This document shows, in pieces, positions 11,202 through 19,914 of a stretch of 64,000 bases of DNA; position 1 is the first letter of the stretch; every line of letters begins with the position of its first letter. Position numbers and translations under genes: made by a program. The notes beneath the pieces are model-generated. The model saw only the letters and a program-made list of their open reading frames with translations, ran no database searches and was not told the origin of the DNA. This stretch comes from Caballeronia arationis (GTDB lineage: Bacteria > Pseudomonadota > Gammaproteobacteria > Burkholderiales > Burkholderiaceae), in NCBI RefSeq assembly GCF_001544975.2, contig NZ_FCOG02000008.1, positions 1-64,000 on the forward strand, written 5' to 3'.

Positions 11202-12764
11202 ATGAACAAGAAACTCGTCTGCGCCGTGCCGCTCACGGCGCTCGTCGCATTCGGCCTGTACGCGTGCGGCAGCAGCGACAGCAATCATGCGGATTTGTCG
11301 TCGGTGAAAAACATCGTCGTGATCTATGCGGAAAATCGCAGCTTCGACAACCTGTACGGCAACTTCCCCGGCGCGAACGGCCTGCAGAACGTCACGGCGA
11401 CGAGCGCGGTCCAGCTCGATCGCGACGGCAGCACGCTCGCCACGCTGCCCGCGGTGTGGGGCGGCCTGACGGCGAAGGGCGTGACGCCTGTGGTCACCGA
11501 GGCGATGACGGTGAACCTGCCGAACGCGCCGTTCGCCATCGACGATCCGGCCGGCTTCAACACCTCGCTCTCGACGACGACGCGCGACCTGTATCACCGC
11601 TTCTACGAGAACCAGATGCAGATCGATGGCGGCAAGAACGACAAGTTCGCCGCCTGGGCCGACTCGGGCGGCCTCGTGATGGGCCACTACAACACGAACG
11701 CGGACAAGCTGCCGCTCTACAAGATCGCGCAGCAGTACACGCTCGCCGACAACTTCTTCATGGGCGCGTTCGGCGGCTCGTTCCTGAATCACCAGTGGCT
11801 GGTTTGCGCGTGCACACCGGTTTATCCGAACGCCGACAAGAGTCCTGCGGCCAGTTCGGTTTCGGCCGTCAACGACGACGGTGTTTCGCTGAAGGTGGCG
11901 TCGAATTCGCCCGCGTCCGCGCTGACGGGCATTCCGAAGTTCGTGAACTCGGGCAACCTCACGCCCGACTTCTTCGCGATCAACACGATGCAGCCGCCCT
12001 ATCAGCCGAGCGGCAACAAGCCAGCAACCGGCGGCGACGCCACCCTCGCCGACCCGGCCGTCGCGACGACGCTGCCGCCGCAGACGCAGCAGCACATCGG
12101 CGACCTGCTGAACAACGCGGGCATTTCGTGGGCGTGGTACGGCGGCTCGTGGGGCGCGGCACTCGCCGATCCGACGGTGATCTACGGCTCGACGAACTCG
12201 GTGCCGAACTTCCAGACGCACCATCAGCCGTTCAACTACTTCGCCGACCTGGCTCCCGGCACGGCCAATCGCGCGCAGCATTTGCTCGACGGCGGCACGA
12301 ACGGCGCCGAGTTCATCAAGGCAATCGATGCCGGTACGCTGCCGCAAGTGGCCTTCTACAAGCCGCAGGGCAACCTGAACGAGCACGCGGGCTACACCGA
12401 CGTCGCGTCGGGCGACGCGCACATCGCCGACCTGATCTCGCATCTGCAGAAGAGCCCGCAGTGGAAGAACATGGTCGTCGTCGTGACCTACGATGAAAAC
12501 GGCGGTTTCTGGGATCACGTCGGGCCGCCGAAGGGCGACCGCTGGGGCCCGGGCTCGCGCATTCCAGCGCTCGTGATTTCGCCGTACGCGAAGAAGAGTT
12601 TCGTCGATCACACGCAGTACGACACGACGTCGATCCTGCGCCTCATCACGCATCGCTTCTCGCTGCCGACGCTGCCGGGCCTCGCCTCGCGCGACTCGGC
12701 ACTGGTGGCTAACGGCGGCAAGGCGATGGGCGACCTGACCAACTCGCTAGACTTCTCGCAGTAA
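11202..12764 (+). CDS. AcpA / phospholipase C family phosphoesterase lipoprotein
   Basis: The 520-residue product belongs to the phosphoesterase family that includes acid phosphatase AcpA and bacterial phospholipases C. The metal-binding signature ENRSFDNLYG is at residues 44-53; HWxx-type C-terminal motifs are seen in VTYDENGGFWDHVGPP near residue 430, and HTQYDTTSILR near residue 468. A lipobox LYAC puts a lipid anchor at Cys22. It likely releases phosphate from organic esters in the periplasm or at the surface, which fits a genome segment rich in phosphate genes, although no Pho box was found in front of it. Start at 11202 begins the signal peptide. Confidence 0.88.
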   Translation: MNKKLVCAVPLTALVAFGLYACGSSDSNHADLSSVKNIVVIYAENRSFDNLYGNFPGANGLQNVTATSAVQLDRDGSTLATLPAVWGGLTAKGVTPVVTEAMTVNLPNAPFAIDDPAGFNTSLSTTTRDLYHRFYENQMQIDGGKNDKFAAWADSGGLVMGHYNTNADKLPLYKIAQQYTLADNFFMGAFGGSFLNHQWLVCACTPVYPNADKSPAASSVSAVNDDGVSLKVASNSPASALTGIPKFVNSGNLTPDFFAINTMQPPYQPSGNKPATGGDATLADPAVATTLPPQTQQHIGDLLNNAGISWAWYGGSWGAALADPTVIYGSTNSVPNFQTHHQPFNYFADLAPGTANRAQHLLDGGTNGAEFIKAIDAGTLPQVAFYKPQGNLNEHAGYTDVASGDAHIADLISHLQKSPQWKNMVVVVTYDENGGFWDHVGPPKGDRWGPGSRIPALVISPYAKKSFVDHTQYDTTSILRLITHRFSLPTLPGLASRDSALVANGGKAMGDLTNSLDFSQ

Positions 12765-12779
12765 AGCGGCCGATGTAAT

Positions 12780-12811
12780 GCGTGAAGCGGGATCTCGCAC
12801 CCGCTTCACGC
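12780..12811. terminator. convergent hairpin between phosphoesterase and GntR genes
   Basis: A perfect 12-bp stem (12780-12791 with 12800-12811) with an 8-base loop. The stop codon of the GntR gene lies inside the right arm. No strong T-run is present. Confidence 0.6.
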
Positions 12812-13507
12812 GCCGCTGAATAGAGTCACGAGATCGGCGCCCGCGCGCTCGTTCGCCCGTGCGACGACGCGCTCTTCCAGTTCTGCCAGATGCTCGCGCA
12901 TCGACGCGAGCGCGGCGTCGAAGTGGCCGGTTTCGAGCGCATCGATGAGACGCTCGTGGTCGTCCGAAGCGCAGTTCGATGCCTTCGACGGATCGAAGAG
13001 CGCCTTGTAAAGCTCCGTCTTCGCGACGAGTTGCGCGAAGAATGCATGCAGTTCCGGGGCAGCGGCCATCTCCACGAGCAGCAGATGGAACTGGCCCGCC
13101 AGCCGGACGCAATCCTCGACATTGCCCGACTTCAGCGCGCGCGCCTCGCTCTTTACGTGCGCTCGCAGGCTGCGCTTTTGCTGCGTCGTGAGCGCGCCGC
13201 ACAGCGTCACGACGATCCCCGCTTCGATCACCTGCCGTGCGCGATAGACAGCGCGGATGTCGTCTTCCGACGGCGACGGGACGAACGCGCCGCGATTCGC
13301 CTCCAGCACCACTTTCCCTTCATAGCCGAGACGCATCAGCACCTTGCGGATGGTTCCGCGCGTGCAATCGAAGGCCGCTGCGAGATCGCGTTCGACGAGC
13401 TGCGCGCCCGGCGCGAGCTTGCCCTCCAGCAACGCTTTCGTGAGCGCGGCGTGGATGCGTTCGTCGATGGGAAGATCGTCCGTTGAGGGTCGCTTTCTGG
13501 AGGCCAT
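12806..13507 (-). CDS. GntR-family transcriptional regulator, FCD type
   Basis: The 233-residue protein has an N-terminal winged helix-turn-helix (residues about 15-78, with LVERDLAAAFDCTRGTIRKVL) and a C-terminal all-helical FCD ligand-binding domain (about 95-220). Histidines in GQFHLLL, DDHERLI and REHLAELEE are placed like the metal ligands of FCD regulators. It diverges from an amidohydrolase-transporter pair, and a twin TGGT-ACCA operator lies between them, so it is probably the repressor of that pair. The ATG at 13507 gives a normal N-terminus; the frame extends upstream without family similarity. Confidence 0.9.
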   Translation of the reverse strand: MASRKRPSTDDLPIDERIHAALTKALLEGKLAPGAQLVERDLAAAFDCTRGTIRKVLMRLGYEGKVVLEANRGAFVPSPSEDDIRAVYRARQVIEAGIVVTLCGALTTQQKRSLRAHVKSEARALKSGNVEDCVRLAGQFHLLLVEMAAAPELHAFFAQLVAKTELYKALFDPSKASNCASDDHERLIDALETGHFDAALASMREHLAELEERVVARANERAGADLVTLFSGA

Positions 13508-13582
13508 GACCGCGTATCTGCGTCTGTTATAAGCTGTATTTCGATGACTGGCATTGTAGCGACTGATGTAAGCTCTCGAAAA

Positions 13583-13615
13583 TGGTTGACCAAAAATAGT
13601 TAAAATGGTCAACCA
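13583..13615. promoter_or_regulatory. twin GntR/FCD operator
   Basis: TGGTTGACCA (13583-13592) and TGGTCAACCA (13606-13615) form a perfect 10-bp inverted repeat with a 13-bp AT-rich spacer. Each arm is itself a TGGT-N2-ACCA dyad, close to the FadR-type consensus. The two sites start 23 bp apart, about two helical turns. They lie 20 bp before the amidohydrolase ATG and between the divergent starts, where a repressor would act on both genes. Confidence 0.75.
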
Positions 13616-13635
13616 GACATGAGGGCTTTGGTCAT

Positions 13636-14829
13636 ATGAAACCGTCTTTCTCGATCATCAATGTGCGGCTGCCTGGTGCGGCGCCGGTCGATGTCCGGGT
13701 CGTCGACGGCTCGATCGCGTCGATCGTCCCGCACGACCGTGCCACGCCGCAAGTCGCCGGCGACACCGTCATCGACGGTCAGGGCGCGCTGCTCCTGCCG
13801 GGCTTCGTCGAAGGCCACACGCATCTCGACAAGACCACGTGGGGCATGCCGTGGTATCGCAACGAGGTCGGGCCGCGTCTCGTCGATCGCATCGAGAACG
13901 AGCGGCACTGGCGCGCGACGAGTGGACACGACGCTGCGCGCGCCTCGCGTGCACTGGCGCTCGCGTTCCTGCGCGCGGGCACGACGCGCCTGCGCACGCA
14001 CGTCGACATCGATACCGATGCGGGCCTGCACCATCTCGAAGGCGTGCTCGACACACGCGCCGCGCTTGCCGACGTGCTCGACCTGCAGATAGTCGCGTTT
14101 CCGCAATCGGGGGTGCTTAAGCGGCCCGGCACGCGCGAACTGCTCGATGCCGCGCTCGCGCAAGGCGCCGACGTGCTCGGCGCGCTCGATCCGGCTGCCA
14201 TCGACGGCGATCCGGCCGCCTCGCTCGATCTCACGTTCGCGCTCGCGACCCGCCATCAGAAACCGGTCGACATCCATCTGCACGAGCCCGGCGAACTCGG
14301 CGCGTTCACGTTCGGACTTCTGCTCGATCGCGTCGAGGCGCACGGGCTGCATGGGCGTGTCGTCGTGAGCCATGCGTTTTGCCTCGGCGAGCTGCCCGAC
14401 GCGAAACGCGACGCGCTCCTCGAACGCATCGCGCGCGCAGGCGTCGCGCTTTTGACGACCGCGCCCGCGTCGACGCCGGTACCGCCGCTCAAGGCGGCGC
14501 GCGCGGCGGGCGTGACGCTCTTCGGCGGCAACGACGGCATCCGCGACGCGTGGACGCCCTACGGTTCGCCCGACATGCTAGAGCGCGCGATGCTGATCGC
14601 GATGCGCTACGACCTGCGCCGCGACGACGATCTCGCGACCGCCCTCGCCCTGGTCACGACCGAAGGCGCCCGCGGCTGCGGCTTCGAGCGCTACGGCCTC
14701 GTGGCCGATGCGCGCGCGGACCTCGTGCTCGTCGACGCCGAGACTGCCGCGCATGCGATCACGGCGCGGCCGGCGCGCCGCCTCGTGATGGCGAACGGCA
14801 CGCTGATCCCCGCGGATTTCTCGCGATGA
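13636..14829 (+). CDS. cytosine-deaminase-like amidohydrolase
   Basis: The 397-residue product is a metal-dependent hydrolase of the amidohydrolase superfamily. It shows the metal ligands His61 and His63 (EGHTHLDK), a second pair in VDIHLHEPGE (about 213-217), a His in VVSHAF near residue 245, and the aspartate in FGGNDGIRDAW near residue 300. The HTHLDKT and NDGIRD phrases are those of cytosine deaminase and its relatives, which act on ring C-N bonds. The actual substrate is unknown. It overlaps the transporter gene by four bases (ATGA), so the two are co-translated, and the GntR gene upstream should control them. Confidence 0.88.
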   Translation: MKPSFSIINVRLPGAAPVDVRVVDGSIASIVPHDRATPQVAGDTVIDGQGALLLPGFVEGHTHLDKTTWGMPWYRNEVGPRLVDRIENERHWRATSGHDAARASRALALAFLRAGTTRLRTHVDIDTDAGLHHLEGVLDTRAALADVLDLQIVAFPQSGVLKRPGTRELLDAALAQGADVLGALDPAAIDGDPAASLDLTFALATRHQKPVDIHLHEPGELGAFTFGLLLDRVEAHGLHGRVVVSHAFCLGELPDAKRDALLERIARAGVALLTTAPASTPVPPLKAARAAGVTLFGGNDGIRDAWTPYGSPDMLERAMLIAMRYDLRRDDDLATALALVTTEGARGCGFERYGLVADARADLVLVDAETAAHAITARPARRLVMANGTLIPADFSR

Positions 14830-16079
14830 AGACAGCGCGTTCCGACCTTGCGTGGCTCGCCGTGATCGTCGCGATCGGGTTGAACCTGCGGCCCCTGCTC
14901 ACGTCGATCAGCCCGCTCACCGGCGTGATCCTCAAGTCGACCGGGCTTACGTTCCACGGCGCGTCGCTGCTCACGGGCCTGCCGGTCGTCGCAATGGGCG
15001 TCTGCGCGTTCGGCGCGAGCGCGCTCGCGCGGCTCGTCGGCGAGGCGCGCGGCGTGGCTGCGGGTCTCGTTGCGATCATGTGCGCCTGCGCGGCGCGGCT
15101 TTTCATCGACAGCGGCAGCGTGCTGATTGCGAGTGCCGCGGTCGCGGGCGTGGGCGTCGCGGTGATCCAGGCGCTCCTGCCCGGCGTCATGAAGACGCGC
15201 TTCGCCGCGCGCCTGCCGTTCGCAATGGGCGTCTATTCGGCATCGATCATGGCGGGCGGCGGGCTCGGCGCGAGCGTGACGCCGGGCGTCGCAGCGCATT
15301 TCTCGTGGCACGCGGGGCTCGCGGTCTGGGCGGTGCCCGCGCTCATAGCGCTTGCGCTGTGGGGCTGGCTCGTGCGACGTGGCGATGGAGATGGCGTGGG
15401 CGCCGTCCGGTCCTCGCGCGCCGCCGCTGCGCCGCCGCTGCTGCTGCTCAACCGGCGCGCATGGCTGCTCGGTATCTACTTCGGGCTGGTGAACGGCGGC
15501 TACACCTGCCTCGTCGCGTGGCTGCCGGCGTACTACCAGCAGCTCGGCCGCAGCGTGACGCAAAGCGGCGCGCTGCTCGCGATCGCGACGGTATTCCAGG
15601 CGTCGTCGGCGTTGCTCCTGCCGATGGCCGCCGCGCGCTCGCGCGACCGTCGTCCGTGGCTTGCCGCCGGGCTCGTCGCGCAACTGGCGGGCTTCGTCGC
15701 GTTGCTCGCGGCGCCGATGGCCGCGCCCGTCCTGATCGTCGCGCTGCTGGGCGGCGGCCTCGGCGGCGTGTTCGCACTGACGCTCGTCCTCACGCTCGAT
15801 CACACCGACGACCCGAGACTCGCCGCGCGGCTCGTCGCGTTCGTGCAGGGCGTCGGGTTCGTGATCGCGGCGGTGGCGCCGATCGTCGCGGGCATCGTGC
15901 GCGATGCGACGGGCGGCTTCACGGTCTCGTGGATGATGCTGGTTGCGAGCCTCGTCGCGATGATCGCGCTTACGCTGGTGTTCTCGCCGCGCAGTTATGC
16001 GAACGCAATGCGGGGCCACGCGGGGGACATGAAGCGGGCGAAGGCACGGCAGACGCGCCGTGTCGCTGAAGAAACCTGA
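14826..16079 (+). CDS. CynX/NimT-type major facilitator transporter
   Basis: The 417-residue product is a 12-helix MFS permease. The N-terminus VIVAIGLNLRPLLTSISPL is the family hallmark of CynX (cyanate) and NimT (2-nitroimidazole) transporters. Hydrophobic segments cover the protein apart from a basic C-terminal tail. It overlaps the deaminase-like gene by ATGA, so it probably imports that enzyme's substrate or exports its product. The tail after residue 395 is rich in Arg and Lys. Confidence 0.85.
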   Translation: MKTARSDLAWLAVIVAIGLNLRPLLTSISPLTGVILKSTGLTFHGASLLTGLPVVAMGVCAFGASALARLVGEARGVAAGLVAIMCACAARLFIDSGSVLIASAAVAGVGVAVIQALLPGVMKTRFAARLPFAMGVYSASIMAGGGLGASVTPGVAAHFSWHAGLAVWAVPALIALALWGWLVRRGDGDGVGAVRSSRAAAAPPLLLLNRRAWLLGIYFGLVNGGYTCLVAWLPAYYQQLGRSVTQSGALLAIATVFQASSALLLPMAAARSRDRRPWLAAGLVAQLAGFVALLAAPMAAPVLIVALLGGGLGGVFALTLVLTLDHTDDPRLAARLVAFVQGVGFVIAAVAPIVAGIVRDATGGFTVSWMMLVASLVAMIALTLVFSPRSYANAMRGHAGDMKRAKARQTRRVAEET

Positions 16080-16099
16080 GGGAAGATCTGGGAAAACGC

Positions 16100-16176
16100 T
16101 GGCACGGCAGGAGGGACTCGAACCCCCGCCCCTCGGCTTAGAAGGCCGATGCTCTATCCAGCTGAGCTACTGCCGC
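16100..16176 (-). tRNA. tRNA-Arg (anticodon TCT)
   Basis: The minus strand folds into a full cloverleaf with a 7-bp acceptor stem (GCGGCAG with CTGCCGT), an anticodon loop CTTCTAA with TCT, a GGTTCGAGTCC T-arm and an encoded CCA end. TCT reads AGA/AGG arginine codons, which are rare in this high-GC genome. Confidence 0.95.
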
Positions 16177-16213
16177 GTCGCAAGCGAGCGAGGATTTTAC
16201 CTCATCATCGACG

Positions 16214-16241
16214 GCCCGGGCGCTTCGCGGCGCACCCGGGC
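16214..16241 (-). terminator. possible terminator of uppP
   Basis: GCCCGGG (16214-16220) pairs with CCCGGGC (16235-16241) just past the uppP stop codon. There is no clear T-run. Confidence 0.35.
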
Positions 16242-16254
16242 GCGCTTGATCCCG

Positions 16255-17085
16255 TCAGACCGGTTGCGGATGCAGCATGAACCAGCCGAGACAGAACGCT
16301 CCCGCAATCACGCAATAAACGCCGAACGACGCGAGCCGCCCGCGTCCTTCGAAGTAATGCATCAGGAAGCGCACGCTCAGATACGCGGCGATGCCGGTCA
16401 GCACACCGCCGAGCAGCGCATCGCCGAGCTGGCCGGGCGCATGAAAGAGCTTCGGCAGTTCGAGCACGCCGGCCGCGAAAATGATCGGCGTACCGAGCAG
16501 GAACGAAAACTCCGCCGCCTTTTCCGCCGTCATTCCGGCGCCGCTGCCCGCGATCATCGTCAGGCCGCTGCGCGAGAAGCCGGGCACGAGCGCGCCGATC
16601 TGCGCGAGACCCACGAGAAACGCCTGCTTGAACGTGAGTTGCCCAGGCGCGCGAGTCGCACGTGCGCGCTGCAGCCGGTCGCCGAGCCACAGCAGCACGC
16701 CGTTCACCATCAGCGCCGCCGCCACGATGCGCAGATCATGAAAGATCGCTTCGATGCGCTTTTCCAGCAGGAGTCCGACGATGCCCGTCGGAATCGTGCC
16801 GATGATCAGCGCCCACATCATGTGGCCGTGTTCGTTGCGCCGTCCGCCGAGCGAAGCGAACCAGCCGCCGATCAGCTCGATCCAGCGTGTGCGGAAATAC
16901 CAGAGCAGCGCGAACGCGGTGCCGAGGTGCAGCGCAACCAGGAACGGCAGCAACTGAGGCGCGTGCTTGTCGATGTGCATCCCGATCAGGCCGGGCACGA
17001 GGAGCGTATGGCCGAGGCTGCTGACCGGAAAAAGTTCGGTCACGCCTTGCAGCACGCTTAGAAAAATCAGAAACCACAGAGTCAC
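16255..17085 (-). CDS. uppP: undecaprenyl-diphosphatase
   Basis: UppP (BacA) is a membrane phosphatase that recycles undecaprenyl pyrophosphate for peptidoglycan and polysaccharide synthesis and confers bacitracin tolerance. The 276-residue product is full length, with about eight hydrophobic segments. The first conserved motif, [13 protein letters not shown], holds Glu17; the second, [10 protein letters not shown] near residue 170, supplies catalytic Ser and Arg. It starts with GTG at 17085, supported by an AAGGAT ribosome site. The family is unmistakable. Confidence 0.95.
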   Translation of the reverse strand: MTLWFLIFLSVLQGVTELFPVSSLGHTLLVPGLIGMHIDKHAPQLLPFLVALHLGTAFALLWYFRTRWIELIGGWFASLGGRRNEHGHMMWALIIGTIPTGIVGLLLEKRIEAIFHDLRIVAAALMVNGVLLWLGDRLQRARATRAPGQLTFKQAFLVGLAQIGALVPGFSRSGLTMIAGSGAGMTAEKAAEFSFLLGTPIIFAAGVLELPKLFHAPGQLGDALLGGVLTGIAAYLSVRFLMHYFEGRGRLASFGVYCVIAGAFCLGWFMLHPQPV

Positions 17086-17396
17086 GCGTCGATCCTTTTG
17101 ACGTTACGGATAGAGGACGCGTCGTGCGAATCCCGCCGACCTTCGCGCTGCCCGATAGCGGAACGGAACGATCGAATGCGCAAGATGGGGATTTGGAACG
17201 GCACGGCGCGCGAAAAATCGCACCGATTATGCCGGTGGCGAAATTGAGCGCCAAGCGTTTAGGTCAGTCAAAATCCGCCGACAGTCAATCGTCGGCAAAA
17301 CGGATTTCGCAGTAATTGGAGAGGAATGAAACCGAAAGGAAATGTGCTGCGTCGTGCGGTTTTCTCTGTGCGCGTCGCGCGCAAAAGGGCCAGACT
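17086..17396. other. intergenic region upstream of uppP
   Basis: About 310 bp with lower GC than its surroundings. It should hold the uppP promoter. I see no convincing gene; the plus-strand frames here lack a ribosome site or a family-like sequence. Confidence 0.5.
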
Positions 17397-17483
17397 TCAG
17401 GGCATGAGCTTGTATAGAAAAAGCACGGTACTCGCGCCGAAAAGCCCGAACATCGCCAGAGCCATCGTCATCGCCAGATCCAT
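17397..17483 (-). CDS. 28-residue single-helix membrane protein
   Basis: A short minus-strand reading frame begins with ATG at 17483, six bases after a perfect GAGGAG ribosome site, and ends with TGA at 17397. The product begins MDLAMTMALAMFGLFGAST and ends YKLMP. Nearly all of it is one hydrophobic helix with a positively charged Lys near the C-terminus. It resembles small accessory subunits of membrane enzymes in length and layout but matches none that I recognise. No strong alternative reading explains the good ribosome site. It lies 311 bp upstream of uppP on the same strand. Confidence 0.5.
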   Translation of the reverse strand: MDLAMTMALAMFGLFGASTVLFLYKLMP

Positions 17484-17659
17484 GCTTCGCTCCTCGTTCT
17501 GTCTGATAGGCAACACAGCACCGAATAACAACACATCGCGGGCTCAGGCGTCAGTCGCTGTTTTCCCGAGAAGGGTTTCCCCGTAGAAAAAAGCACGGCA
17601 GAATCTGCGAGTCTGCAAGACTCTCTCGCCGTCACCACGCCTTCCGGAGCGCTCAAACC

Positions 17660-18562
17660 ATGTCATCCGAGCAAGACATCATCGATATCACGCGCGACGG
17701 CGCTTCCATCTCGCTCGCCCCGCACGCGGGTGGCCGGCTCATGACCTGGCGCGTCGGCGGCGAGCAGGTGATCCACTGGCCTGCCACGGCAGACTGGTCG
17801 CAGGCCTCGAAGATCCGCGGCGGCAATCCGCTGCTGTTTCCGTTCCTCGGACGCCATTTCGTCGCGGGCGAGATCGGCAAGTGGCGCGACCCCGACGGCG
17901 TGGTCCACGACCTGCCGACCCACGGCTTCGCGCGCAACCTGCCCTTCTCCTGCACCAAGGACGCGGACGGCCACGGACTGCGCATGACGCTCGTCGACAG
18001 CGACGCGACCCGCGCCGGCTATCCGTTTGCGTTCCGCTTCGAGGCGGCGTACCGGCTCGTCGATGCGAGCACGCTCGAAGTGGAGCTGACGACGTCCAAC
18101 CCGGGCGAAGTCGCGCTGCCCTACTACGCCGGCCATCATTTCTACTTTCACCTGCCGCACGGAGAACGTGCGGCCAGCAGCGTCGAACTGCCGCGCACGG
18201 AGCAGCGCCATCAGCTGCCGGATGGCTCGATCAGCGAAGCGGTGCCGGGCGCGCCGCGCTATACCCTCGACGATCCCGCCATCGTCGATCGTTTTCACTG
18301 CTTCACCGGGCCGTCCGACCAGCCGGTGCGGCTCTTCATGCCCGGCCGGAAGCGCATGGTGAGCTTCGAGCTTCACCAGCCGGACTCGGTGCCGTGGTAC
18401 GCGGTCACCACCTGGACCGAGGCCGACACCTCCGATTTCTACTGCGTCGAGCCGTGGATCGGCCTGCCCGATGCGATCCACAACGGCCGCGGCCTGCGCT
18501 GGCTCGCGCCCGGAAAGACGGAATCGGCGTCGCTGCGCCTCGTCGTATCGCCGCTCGACTGA
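17660..18562 (+). CDS. aldose 1-epimerase family protein
   Basis: The 300-residue product is a galactose-mutarotase-like protein, which interconverts alpha and beta anomers of sugars. It has the GGNPLLFPFLGRH segment near residue 55, a His in YAGHHFYFHLP near residue 157 and the catalytic Glu in CVEPWIGLPDA near residue 263. It is shorter than GalM and closer to the YeaD/hexose-6-phosphate mutarotase or putative epimerase branch. No sugar-catabolic neighbours identify the substrate. Confidence 0.85.
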   Translation: MSSEQDIIDITRDGASISLAPHAGGRLMTWRVGGEQVIHWPATADWSQASKIRGGNPLLFPFLGRHFVAGEIGKWRDPDGVVHDLPTHGFARNLPFSCTKDADGHGLRMTLVDSDATRAGYPFAFRFEAAYRLVDASTLEVELTTSNPGEVALPYYAGHHFYFHLPHGERAASSVELPRTEQRHQLPDGSISEAVPGAPRYTLDDPAIVDRFHCFTGPSDQPVRLFMPGRKRMVSFELHQPDSVPWYAVTTWTEADTSDFYCVEPWIGLPDAIHNGRGLRWLAPGKTESASLRLVVSPLD

Positions 18563-18693
18563 GCGGCGAGCGCGGGCATCGACGAGACCGCGCGCGGGGA
18601 CTTTTCGCGGCTGAACGGGCGAAGACGTTAAAATCCGACGTTTGGACCGCCGCGCACCTTTTGCACGCGGCGGCGCTTCGCGAGGTCTAAAAG

Positions 18694-19374
18694 TTGGCAA
18701 CAAGAATTCGACGGCTCCTCTGCGCCTCGATGGTCGCAGTGCTCGCCGCATGTGGCTCGGCGCCGGTCGGGCCGGGCTTTTATCGCGTCGAACGGGGCGA
18801 TACGGTATCGAAGATCGCGCGTGAAAACCGCACCTCCGTGCAGAACATCGTGCGCTGGAACGGGCTTGCGAATCCCGATGCGATCGAAGTCGATCAGGTG
18901 CTGCGCGTTGTTCCGCCAGCGGGCATGGCGAGCGCGCCGCGCCCGGCTCCCGCGCCGTCTGCGAGCCGAGGGGACACCGCACCCGACCCCGCACCCGCGA
19001 AGGCGCCCGCCATGTCGCTCATCTGGCCCGCGCAAGGCGACGTGATCCGCACGTTCGACGGCAAGACATCGAAGGGCATCGACATCGTCAATGCGCCGGG
19101 CACGAAGGTCGTCGCGGCGGCGGGCGGCACGGTCGTCTATGCGGGCAACGGCTTGCGCGGCTACGGCAACATGCTGATCGTCAAGCACGATTCGGAGTAC
19201 CTGACCGCGTACGCGCACAATCGCGCGCTACTGGTGAAGGAAGGCCAGACCGTCACGCAAGGCCAGCAGATCGCGGAAATGGGCGATACGGATTCGAACC
19301 GCGTGATGCTGCACTTCGAGTTGCGCTATCTAGGCCGCTCGACCGATCCGTCGCGCTATCTGCCGGCGCGATGA
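18694..19374 (+). CDS. NlpD-like LysM and LytM-domain lipoprotein
   Basis: The 226-residue lipoprotein has a lipobox LAAC at Cys20, a LysM peptidoglycan-binding domain at about 26-74 (RVERGDTVSKIARENRT), a Pro/Ala linker and a LytM/M23 domain from about 108 to the end. As in E. coli NlpD, the first zinc ligand is absent (KGIDI where active peptidases have a His), so it is likely an activator of cell-division amidases rather than an enzyme. It starts with TTG at 18694; a Met at residue 13 would destroy the signal peptide. It is shorter than usual NlpD and is not next to pcm or rpoS, so it may be a paralogue. Confidence 0.82.
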   Translation: MATRIRRLLCASMVAVLAACGSAPVGPGFYRVERGDTVSKIARENRTSVQNIVRWNGLANPDAIEVDQVLRVVPPAGMASAPRPAPAPSASRGDTAPDPAPAKAPAMSLIWPAQGDVIRTFDGKTSKGIDIVNAPGTKVVAAAGGTVVYAGNGLRGYGNMLIVKHDSEYLTAYAHNRALLVKEGQTVTQGQQIAEMGDTDSNRVMLHFELRYLGRSTDPSRYLPAR

Positions 19375-19427
19375 ATGGCCGCCGCGCTCACACGGAAGTC
19401 ACAGGACACATGACAAGGAAAGTTTCG

Positions 19428-19739
19428 ATGAAGATGATGAACCGAGCCGCGCTTCTCGCGGCGCTTGGTGCACTGGCGACGCTCGCCGGCTGCGCGAACA
19501 CGTCGACCATGACCTATCTGCCTTCGGGCGATACCGGATTTGCCATCAACTGCAGCGGCAGCGACGCAAGCACGAGCTGGGCGGAGTGTTACAAAAAGGC
19601 AGGTGAGACGTGTGGCGCGTATGGCTACGACGTCGTATCGAAGGACACCGACAACGGCGCAACGGCGGGCGGCTCGGTGGGCGGCATCTTCGGGGCGAAC
19701 ATCAAGAACCGCTCGATGGTCATTCGCTGCAAGCAATGA
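19428..19739 (+). CDS. small lipoprotein of unknown function
   Basis: A 103-residue product with a signal peptide and lipobox LAGC at about Cys22. The mature part has a Cys-rich segment (FAINCSGSDAS, AECYKKAGETCGAYGY) and ends in a second Cys (IRCKQ). The pattern of a small beta domain with a YKKAGETC motif is common in Burkholderia lipoproteins. The start at 19428 has AAGGA eight bases before it; an in-frame ATG at 19410 also has a usable ribosome site. It follows the NlpD-like gene by about 50 bp and may be co-transcribed. Confidence 0.7.
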   Translation: MKMMNRAALLAALGALATLAGCANTSTMTYLPSGDTGFAINCSGSDASTSWAECYKKAGETCGAYGYDVVSKDTDNGATAGGSVGGIFGANIKNRSMVIRCKQ

Positions 19740-19914
19740 CGCCCGCGTGGGATGCGAGCATGGCGCGCAACCGCGCATGACCGCCGAAACCGCGCCTGGC
19801 GTGGGGTTTGAGCGCTTGCCAGTGACCCGAGAGCGGGTTGATATGCGCGGCGAACGCGACGAGTGCCGCGAACGCGAACGGGCAAAGCGCGATGAAGATC
19901 CAAAGCAGGTGCAT
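19720..19914 (-). CDS. possible small membrane protein
   Basis: A 64-residue frame begins MHLLWIFIALCPFAFAALVA, a plausible transmembrane helix, followed by a basic tail. It overlaps the 3' end of the lipoprotein gene by 20 bp in convergent orientation. No clear ribosome site precedes the ATG, and the frame could be a chance product of high GC content. Confidence 0.3.
   Translation of the reverse strand: MHLLWIFIALCPFAFAALVAFAAHINPLSGHWQALKPHARRGFGGHARLRAMLASHAGVIACSE

Noticed and set aside
11199..12653. Long frames on both other strands over the phosphoesterase gene
   Set aside because: The phosphoesterase has a signal peptide and family motifs; the others are Arg-rich shadows.
16194..16199. 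A -10-like TAAAAT before tRNA-Arg
   Set aside because: No -35 partner at a suitable distance; tRNA-Arg may be transcribed by read-through from uppP.
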